Source of the DNA: Viola odorata
Taxonomy: Eukaryota > Streptophyta > Magnoliopsida > Malpighiales > Violaceae
Direction: 5' to 3'
Length of the DNA stretch: 64,000 nucleotides
Assembly: GCA_963691705.1 (NCBI GenBank)
Contig: OY829540.1
Coordinates: 70,604,367-70,668,366 of the forward strand
Shown one piece after another: positions 55,801 through 64,000 of the stretch; positions within the stretch are counted from its first letter, which is position 1, and every line of letters starts with the position of its first letter. The notes beneath the pieces are model-generated. The model was not told the DNA's origin and made no database searches. It saw only the letters and a list, made by a program, of their open reading frames with translations. Position numbers and translations under genes: made by a program.

Positions 55801-56949
55801 GATAAGGTTTGCCAGGAACTAGAAGTGGGAAAAAAAGTGAATAAATGGCAAAGAAAACGAATTAGGGGCACTTTAGTTTGTAAGAATTATAACAAATATG
55901 ACCAGACCATCAAGTGTGGTTTGCAAAGACAATAAGTACAACTTTCATTACAAGTAAATAAACAAATGGACATGCACTGATGAGCATAAACAAATTTGTA
56001 TCCAAAACATACAAGAGACATGCAACCTCTTCAAATTGGTTACAGGACAGAAGAAATTAGTGCCAATCAGTGACTATAAGCCTATTTTTCTGATGAAAAG
56101 TTGTCTCTAGGTGTTCAAAACGTAGGGGTATCCACAGTAGCACATGTTGATGATTAGTAATTACAGCCACGAACTACTCAATTACTCACATTTCTGCCTC
56201 CTAACTCAGCCATTCAATCCTCGATCTACATTTCCAGAATCGTAAAGAGAAAAAAGGTGTCCCAATTACGCAAATCTAACAACTCAAAAGACCATTTCAT
56301 GTTGCAGATTAGTAGTTAAAAACAACAATGGCAGAAGAGCAGACTGACCTGAATTCAGGGGAATGTAGAAGAGAGCTCCAACAGTGACATTATCCGGATT
56401 TGCAATCCCATTCACACTCTCAATACTATCCATACTAACCCCAAACCGACTGGACAGTGACTCCACAGTGTCTCCTTCTTTCATGACATAACTCATCAAA
56501 TAATTCCAAAGCCCACTTGAACACCCACAAAACAACCTCAATGACACAACAGCACCAGTTTTCGCCCTTCTTGTTGTGTTTGGCGGGATTGCAATCCCAT
56601 CATACTCATTGGTCACAATGTCATACACATACCCATCACTCGACCTCACTGTAAATGTGGTGTTGGTGGCATAAATTTTGGCTGTGGACAGACAAGAACA
56701 ATTCTTTTTGATGAATACATAACCATGTTCATTTCCTTCTACTGTAACATCCTGCGGCAACACATCAAACATGCTTTGAATCACCCCTAAACTCTGGTTT
56801 GCTTGAGGCTTAAAGGCCAGAAATGATGTGCATAGGCGTGTGGTGTCAGTACAATTCATGGGTTGTGTGGGAATTGAGCTTAAAGATTGAGCTTTTGGAA
56901 AACGAAGAAAGCAGCATAACAGTAGTGGAATTAAGAAAGTTGTTCTCAT
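52863..56949 (-). CDS. LysM domain receptor-like kinase (LYK3-like)
   Basis: Plasma-membrane receptor kinase with extracellular LysM modules that bind chitin-like or related glycans. Exon 1 (56349-56949) has a signal peptide ([20 protein letters not shown]). [15 protein letters not shown] and FCGC form the cysteine pattern of LysM receptors. The last LysM starts [18 protein letters not shown]. Exons at 55741-55818 and 55232-55531 encode a Pro-rich linker and the membrane span ([19 protein letters not shown]). The kinase exons have a Gly loop ([12 protein letters not shown]), Lys (EVAIKRM), the catalytic loop [18 protein letters not shown] and YGYLAPE, so it should be active. It ends GLVQGR. 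The N-terminus resembles Arabidopsis LYK3 (At1g51940) more than CERK1. The signalling role is inferred from family. Confidence 0.92.
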
Positions 56950-58179
56950 TTTGTACTGGAAAATAAGTTACCAGATTTAAACTTTGTGGGAAAACTTCAA
57001 AATTCAGACATGAATAATTGAAGTTTGATCAAGAAAATTTAGGAGCTTATAGACTACGACTTTGGAATTGAAGAAGAAAACAAACAAGATAAATTCAAGA
57101 ATTGGGATATAAAAAAGAAGAAACAAGTAGTGGTAAAGCAAGCAAAGATTGGAGCTTTGAAGGAAAAAAGTGTAAAGAAAGAATCTTTTGCTGGCACAGA
57201 AGAGAAATGATGAGGAAAAAGAATCAATGGATCTACTGCAACTATCCTGCCTTTTCTTTTTCTTTCTTTTTTCCGTTTTTGATATCTTGATAAGTGAAGA
57301 GAGTGCTATAAAAATAAAGAGTTAAAAAGAGGAAAAGAGAAGATGGGTTGTTTCTGTTGATGGTGGAGGTGATGAATTGAGGTGGGAGTGTTAAGGGGGG
57401 TTTGAAGAAGAGGAAGATGAAAGAATGAGAAGAAGACTGTAAAATCATACTAATATAACAAGAGCATTTGGGTGTTGTCCTTCTGGTAATAGACGCTGCT
57501 GTCACTGTAAAAAGAGAAAGCGACTGAAAGAGAGAGAGACGATGGAAGAGTACATGGTACAAAATGTTTGTTGAGGAGATGAGCTGAGCTAATTATCTCT
57601 GCAGATATTGTAGTTAAACTCGACCTTTTTTCCTTTAATTTTTCTTTATGGAGGGACTAGGGAGTGGGTATGGGTTTTTGCTTCCTTTCATAATCATATC
57701 AAAAGAAAGCTTGTTTGGTTCCACTTTTTGTGAGCTCTGATTTCATTTCTTTTTGTAAATTTGAGAAACACAACTTGATATGTTTTTTATTTTTTGTTTA
57801 TATCAATCGATATTTAATCAACTATGAACCGAAATGATATAATTTGCCGTAAAGAAACAAAGAGCAAGAGTTTATGAAGTTTGTAGTAGCTAAAAAGGGG
57901 ATTAAGGACAAGATGGGGAAAAAGGTTCACGGGATTAGAAACAAAAGAGTGGGTGTATTTGTATTGGAAAAAGATGGGCACAATTTGCAACAAGCTGGAA
58001 AATCAGAAAAAAAGGGCACTTGTCTGTCTGTCTGGCCCCACATTTTTAATTAATCCCGCCAAAACTTCACCACCACTAAATAAATCCTCGTCATTCTCAT
58101 TCTTCTCATCGTCGATTAATTCACAATTTACGTTGACCTACCTACGCATACCGCCGGTTTGACCTTACTTTACTTTTTA
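56950..58179. other. upstream region of the LysM receptor kinase
   Basis: Purine-rich on the plus strand (57060-57560), so the receptor leader is pyrimidine-rich. Open frames here have low complexity and no family similarity. Nothing else is supported. Confidence 0.5.
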
Positions 58180-58366
58180 CTCACTCCAAGTTTTAACTTT
58201 AGGCACGCATATTAAGGAAATCGGATGACTCATTATTTGACCCCAAAAAAAAATCTTAGTTTTTTTTGAACGTACGTTCGAGAAAAATATAGGGCAAAAT
58301 TATCTCAAATAGTGAGTTATCCGGTTTTTTTAATATGCGTGCCCAAAATCAAAGCGATAGTTAATA
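58180..58366. mobile_element. fold-back MITE, full hairpin copy
   Basis: Arms GCACGCATATTAAGGAAATC (58203) and the reverse complement ending AATATGCGTGC (58342) pair around the palindromic loop GAACGTACGTTC. This is the complete form of the half copies at 1.2 and 18.35 kb. It abuts the next element directly. Confidence 0.7.
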
Positions 58367-58626
58367 CTCCCTTCGTCCCACAATACATGTCGTTTTAGCA
58401 TTTGCTTTTACTGTTTCGGAACGTATCTTAAGACGGCCGGAACAGCCACTATTTGAGACAATTTTGCCCCGAATTTTTTCTCGGAAGTACGTTAAGGATT
58501 AACGTACGTTCGAAAAAAAGTACGGAATTTTTTGGGGTCAAATAGTGCCTCATTCGGTCTCCTCGATATGCGTTTCCTACTGAATATTGGGATGCGAGTA
58601 AGACAAACAATCAGGGACAGAGGGAG
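58367..58626. mobile_element. Stowaway-like MITE carrying the same inner hairpin blocks
   Basis: 260 bp flanked by TA, with ends CTCCCTTCGTCCCACAATA and CAGGGACAGAGGGAG. Inside are CACTATTTGAGACAATTTTG, GTACGTTCGAAAAAAAGTAC and a GGGTCAAATAGTG block related to the neighbouring hairpin. Confidence 0.75.
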
Positions 58627-60872
58627 TATTTGACTAAGGAGTACTATTTTGGAAAAATGAGAGCAAAAAATAACCAGTTTTTTCTTAAAAAAATTACCAA
58701 TGAAGTTCTAATCTTTTTTAATTAACTCATTTAATTTTAATTCAATAGCCAATATTCCATGCCTTGTATTTGTTCTTTTCCTTTGGCAGGGACCAGGGAG
58801 TAAGGACTAAGGAGAGAAAGGATCATTTATACTTTTTGTTACCAACTATAGGACTAATGTGCAAGGACCATTTTGGTAAAAACAAACTGGTTTTTAATGC
58901 GGGTGTGTGAAGTGCGTGGAAAACCAGCCCACGGGTAAATAAACATGGGTGACTAGGAATTTGACCGCACGTGTAACCAGCAGTACTTCTACGGAGAGGA
59001 GTAAAGTAATACAGAAATGACCCAGCAGACAAAAAGAAACCTAACCGACCCAAACCCAACAAATATACCAAACCCAACAAATTTTCTTTTTTAACATTAA
59101 TATCTAAAAGGCTCGAACTCGAGATCTAATTCTTCTTTACTTTGCAGGAATTATTATTGAACTACCAATTCATCATTGTGTTTTAACTACAATTGATATT
59201 TTCTTTTTTTCTACATGTACAAAATAGTTAGTGTGGAGTCTGCGGTGAATATAATCTACTTGTTAATAAATTAGACTAATTAAAAGATAATTGTGTGTAT
59301 CAGTTTTTTTTATAAACGAAGGTGATATTTAAACCAAAAAATTACGATATGACCCAACGAGGCTACATCTTATATCATATTCCGTTTTCTTTTAGTAGTC
59401 AGATTTAAATTAAAAAAATGTAATTACTTTTTTTACTTTTTTTATATAATTAATAATTAGTAATTTTTACTTTTTTACTTTTAATAATACTTAATTACAA
59501 CATTTAAATACGTAATTATATAAATAAAATAATTAATAGATCTATAACTATTATTGTCATATATTTTAATTTCAGCTGAAATCTTTTTTACGTGAAATTA
59601 TAGTCGAAAAGATTTTGGTAAAAGAAAAGGAAGAAGTATTTAAAAGAAATACAATTATTGTACGTTATTAACGACACAGAAACAATAAATTTGGTGGGTA
59701 TCCAGCTGTGTGACAGCCACGAGACTCCTTGCATAATCACTTCTTTCCTAATTTAAGAAAGTTTGCATGTGAGAAAAAAGTTTTCCAAAAAATTAATTAA
59801 TTGGAAGTTTAATCGTGTGAAATAAGATATAAATTATAATATAATAACCTTTTCCTTGATGACACGTCATTGTCGATGGATCTTTCTAATTAGTTCCACA
59901 AAAATACAATTAAGTAACCATTAGCAAGCAATCAAGCATTTATTTATCCAGACTGGATATTCCCTGGCCACCAAATTGCTCTTAGTTTCAAATATTATTA
60001 TTTTCGATAATATATAATGGACTTATTTTATTTATTTATTTTTATCTTCGGAGACTAATCTCGTCAAAACATGATTAAATTTTTCTTATTTTCTAAACTC
60101 AAATTTAAAATTTAAATTAAAAGTGAATATATCTCCTACTTTTTAAACTATACGAAATATTATATTCGGACAAATAAATTAAATAAGAACATTTTTTTAT
60201 GATTTGCAAATTAAAAAAAACGATGGACCCATCTTCTACTCAAGGTCCCACCACTTATGGATCTTGTCTTCTACTATGTTTTAAGCTTTAAGTGGTTATT
60301 ATACAAGAACCCTACCTCAGTTAGATGCCAACTCACTTGAATCTTGATCATAGTATAAATGTTGAAGAGCTTATGGTTGTGGGAAACTGCGAAAGTGCTA
60401 GTGAGGTCAACACCAATGATATTGACGGTTGTGCATGGTCGTGCAATTAAAATGTGCTTCGGAGTTCAACGCTAGTGAAATTTGATGATTGTTATTTTGA
60501 TTTTTAGGTGTCATTTTTGTCTCAAATTAATACCATTCAATAGTTATTAGATTTATAATTATTTCGGGTCGAGGTTGAATTATACTTAATTTAGTCACTA
60601 ACAATTCCTTTGAAGTTTGTCCCATTCGGATGGATAGCTAAGTAATGGATCAAGTCAATATTTTTTTTATCTTAAAAATAAATAATTCTTAATTATTCTC
60701 TCAATATTTTTAACTTTATCACAAAACTATTGTAAGAAAAAATCCCACATAATATTTGGTTACGTAAGAAAAGGCCGGAGGCTTTATAAAGAAACTTGGT
60801 TCTAAAGCCTAGAGGGCCCTAAGCCCACATATCTATCTGTATTAAATAAAAGATAGGCCCTTCGACATCACA
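58627..60872. other. intergenic, no gene seen
   Basis: AT-rich spacer. A SINE-like B box on the minus strand (TCTCGAGTTCGAGCC, near 59110-59130) is the only recognisable trace. Nothing else is supported. Confidence 0.5.
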
Positions 60873-60959
60873 ATGTATCAAAGACATTTCCTCTGCTTCT
60901 TTCCTGTTCTTAAGATTTCAAAACAGAAACATTTTATCAAGTCAGGACTCAGGACCAAT

Positions 60960-61975
<1,016 letters not shown>

Positions 61976-63187
61976 ATTTTTTAACACTATGATAATGTTT
62001 TGAAAAATATGGTATGGAAGTATGGTTGGGGAATTTTCAGTTTCAATCCGATAACTCATTAGTGGTTCATGTTCTCTATCGTGGTTATTCTACTCCGGTT
62101 GTAAATTTGGACATTGTCAACTGCACAAGGTTCTTGTTGCATATTGATTGACATTTTACGCCAAGCTAATTTATAGTAAATGGCTTGTCGAATGCGATGA
62201 ATTTATTTTGTTTGTATCTTTTGATCCCAAATGGTGTTCATGATTTTCTTTTTCGGTTTTTTTTATACGATTGCAACTTTAGCTGCTCTTAACAAAAATG
62301 TTATAGAAGGTAAAAAGAGTAACTATAATAACTATAATAATGGTGATTGTCTAATAACTAAAAACTTTAAGCGTTTATCCCAAATTCACAAATAGCTACC
62401 TAAATTTTCTTAATATGGCTCAATTTATCCCCAATTTTAAAATTAAAATTACTTATAAAAATTTAAAACTTAGAAAATTATTTTAAGATATGATATGACA
62501 TATAATAATGATGTGGAAAAAATAAATAAAATATTTTTTAATTAATGCCACATGGATGACACGTCAGCTAGTGATGTGTTAATGATATATCGTTTGCTCT
62601 GTTTTCACCCAAGCAGTTAATGTGGCAGTCAATAATGACGTATCAATCAACGCTGAAGTGGAGAAAAATGGGTCCCACTCTCGTCAATTTCGAGTACATC
62701 ATTAACCGACTTATATTCCATATGATATTTAATTAATAAAATATTTTATTTATATTTTTTACATCATTATTACTTGTCATGTTATATCTCAAAATAATTT
62801 TCTAAATTTTAAAAATTTATAAAGAATTTCAATTCAAATTTGGGGTTAATTGAGTCATGTTAGGAAAATTCATGTAGTTATTTGAGATTTTATTAACATA
62901 GGGTGCTATTTGGAATCTGGGACAAACGCCCAGCCAAAAACTTACTTAATCCTAACTAATATTACACCTTTCGGTATATAAAAAATTAACTTTTTAGAGA
63001 AAAAGAAAAAATATTTGTTAATTAAACCTAATTATAATGGCAAGGAACTAAGCCACTAACACAATGATAATCGCATACTGGTTGGATAACAAATTAAGCA
63101 CAAGAATCAACTACAAAATTCATACGCTCTCATTGAAAATGAACTAATCTCAATGAAGTACATCCACATTCACTAATTAATCAATTA
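61976..63187. other. intergenic with a long-inverted-repeat element
   Basis: No gene. The region beyond the pseudogene is AT-rich and holds the element at 62369-62935, followed by the 3' flank of the TBP-like gene. Confidence 0.55.
62369..62935. mobile_element. non-autonomous element with ~190-bp inverted repeats
   Basis: The outer ends GCGTTTATCCCAAATTC and GAATCTGGGACAAACGC are inverted. Pairing continues through AGAAAATTATTTTAAGATAT and ATAATAATGATGTGGAAAAA for about 190 bp on each side. The flanks AAAAACTTT (62360) and AAAAACTTA (62936) match at eight of nine positions, as in an aged 9-bp Mutator-type target duplication. The centre is GC-richer and has no frame. Confidence 0.7.
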
Positions 63188-63778
63188 CTATTTTTTAAAA
63201 GCTTGAAGCACAGGAAATATATTTTTGACGGCGGCGTAGGCTTCCTCTCTTCTCTTAGCACCGGCGATCACAATCTTACCCGAAGCAAAAACAGCAACCG
63301 TAACTCTCGGCTCCTTCATCCGATAAATCAGACCCGGAAATAATTCCGGTTCGTAGCTAATAAACCCGGAATGCGAGCTGCAAGCCACTTTTTCCAACCG
63401 GATCACGAACCCAGCATCGCAAGAAGCCACAAGATTCTGAATCTTGAACTCTGCACACGTGGCATCAGGGTACCCAACCTTCTGTATGATCTTGACGTAC
63501 TTTCTTACGGCGAGGAGGGAATCTTGCTCGGACTTGGCTCCGGTGCAGATGAGCTTGCCGTTGGAGAAGATCAGGGCCGTTGTTTTGGGAGACCTGATGC
63601 GCATCACGACGGCGCAGAAGCGTTTTGGGCTGTACTCTGCGTTTAGGGCTCGCATGGCGATGCGCTTTAGGTTGAGGGCGCACCCTAACTTTGCTGTGGA
63701 GACTATGTTTTGAAGTTTGGGGAGTGGCATCATCGTCTTCATCATCTGATCATGATCATGGTTATCCATACTCGCCAT
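63188..63778 (-). CDS. divergent, intronless TATA-binding protein
   Basis: TBP is the core promoter-recognition subunit used by all nuclear RNA polymerases. This single exon encodes 196 residues with both TBP repeats: [39 protein letters not shown] and ICTGAKSEQ, then [31 protein letters not shown] and [13 protein letters not shown]. The four DNA-intercalating Phe (RF, LIF, ELF, VF) and the two paired Asn (LQN, IQN) are kept, as is the YEPELFPGL surface that touches TFIIB. It differs from the near-invariant plant TBP at many positions, with one-residue insertions before FKIQN and before SYEPELF, and IAGAK replacing LTGAK. Canonical plant TBP genes have introns, so this is probably a retrogene. 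The intact frame argues against a dead copy. Confidence 0.9.
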   Translation of the reverse strand: MASMDNHDHDQMMKTMMPLPKLQNIVSTAKLGCALNLKRIAMRALNAEYSPKRFCAVVMRIRSPKTTALIFSNGKLICTGAKSEQDSLLAVRKYVKIIQKVGYPDATCAEFKIQNLVASCDAGFVIRLEKVACSSHSGFISYEPELFPGLIYRMKEPRVTVAVFASGKIVIAGAKRREEAYAAVKNIFPVLQAFKK

Positions 63779-64000
63779 ATTAATTACTTAATGAGGGAAT
63801 AAAGTGAGGGCGTGAGTAGTTAATTAGGCAAAAATATACGTATTGGAATTACTTGGGTTTTATTATGAGTTTAAGGCGGTCAATGTTCTTCTAATCCCAT
63901 TCGGATTGGGTTGATACTAACTACACGGATTCGTGCGTACCAAGTTTGGGCCGGCAAACCACTTGTGGGATGAGATGGTATAATTTGGCCCTTTTTAAGG
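63779..64000. other. upstream flank of the TBP-like gene
   Basis: No TATA box of good quality and no second gene are visible before the window ends. Confidence 0.45.

Noticed and set aside
57242..57562. 106-codon frame upstream of the LysM receptor kinase
   Set aside because: Low-complexity Ser/Phe/Leu composition from a pyrimidine-rich leader, with no domain. Likely chance.

Overview
This is nuclear DNA from a flowering plant. Genes have many short exons with GT-AG introns, the spacers are AT-rich, and the proteins belong to plant families (plastidic NADP-malic enzyme, cytokinin phosphorelay protein, Mgamma MADS factors, LysM receptor kinase). Protein similarity and gene structure suggest a core eudicot, possibly an asterid; the species cannot be named from the sequence alone. 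Gene models below were built by hand from splice sites and reading-frame continuity. Layout, left to right: a plastid-type NADP-dependent malic enzyme (+, 2.5-8.2 kb, 20 exons); a KUA1/MYBS3-type MYB-related repressor (+, 10.5-13.4 kb); an intronless type I MADS gene (-, 14.7-15.5 kb); a histidine phosphotransfer (AHP) gene (-, 16.8-17.9 kb); a gene-poor stretch of transposon relics (18-25.6 kb); a second, nearly identical MADS gene in opposite orientation (+, 26.4-27.2 kb); a PAF1/ELF7 gene (+, 29.3-33.7 kb); an MMS19 gene (-, 34.7-45.4 kb); an unrecognised plant gene with a KPLRDVSN motif (-, 46.4-49.2 kb); a TauD/clavaminate-synthase-like dioxygenase (+, 49.7-51.6 kb); a LysM receptor-like kinase (-, 52.9-56.9 kb); a broken PRP17 retrocopy (-, 61-62 kb); and an intronless, divergent TATA-binding protein gene with an open frame (-, 63.2-63.8 kb). 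The main structural event is a large inverted duplication. About 2.1 kb around the MADS gene (14.21-16.26 kb) is repeated in reverse at 25.66-27.89 kb, with the AHP gene and several transposons in the 9.4-kb spacer. Mobile DNA includes a 1.19-kb non-autonomous Mutator-like element with a perfect 9-bp target duplication, a hAT-like element, Stowaway-like MITEs, a fold-back family present as one full and two half copies, and SINE-like tRNA-derived sequences. Other oddities are a piece of 25S rDNA in MMS19 intron 1, an in-frame TGA about nine codons before the usual MMS19 end, a GC-AG intron in the malic enzyme gene, and a duplicated TATA segment upstream of the MYB gene. The genes are ordinary dispersed plant genes and do not form one pathway or cluster. 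Transcription regulators and machinery are well represented (MYB, two MADS, PAF1, a TBP-like protein), but I read this as chance. No CRISPR array, operon or microbial-type system is present.
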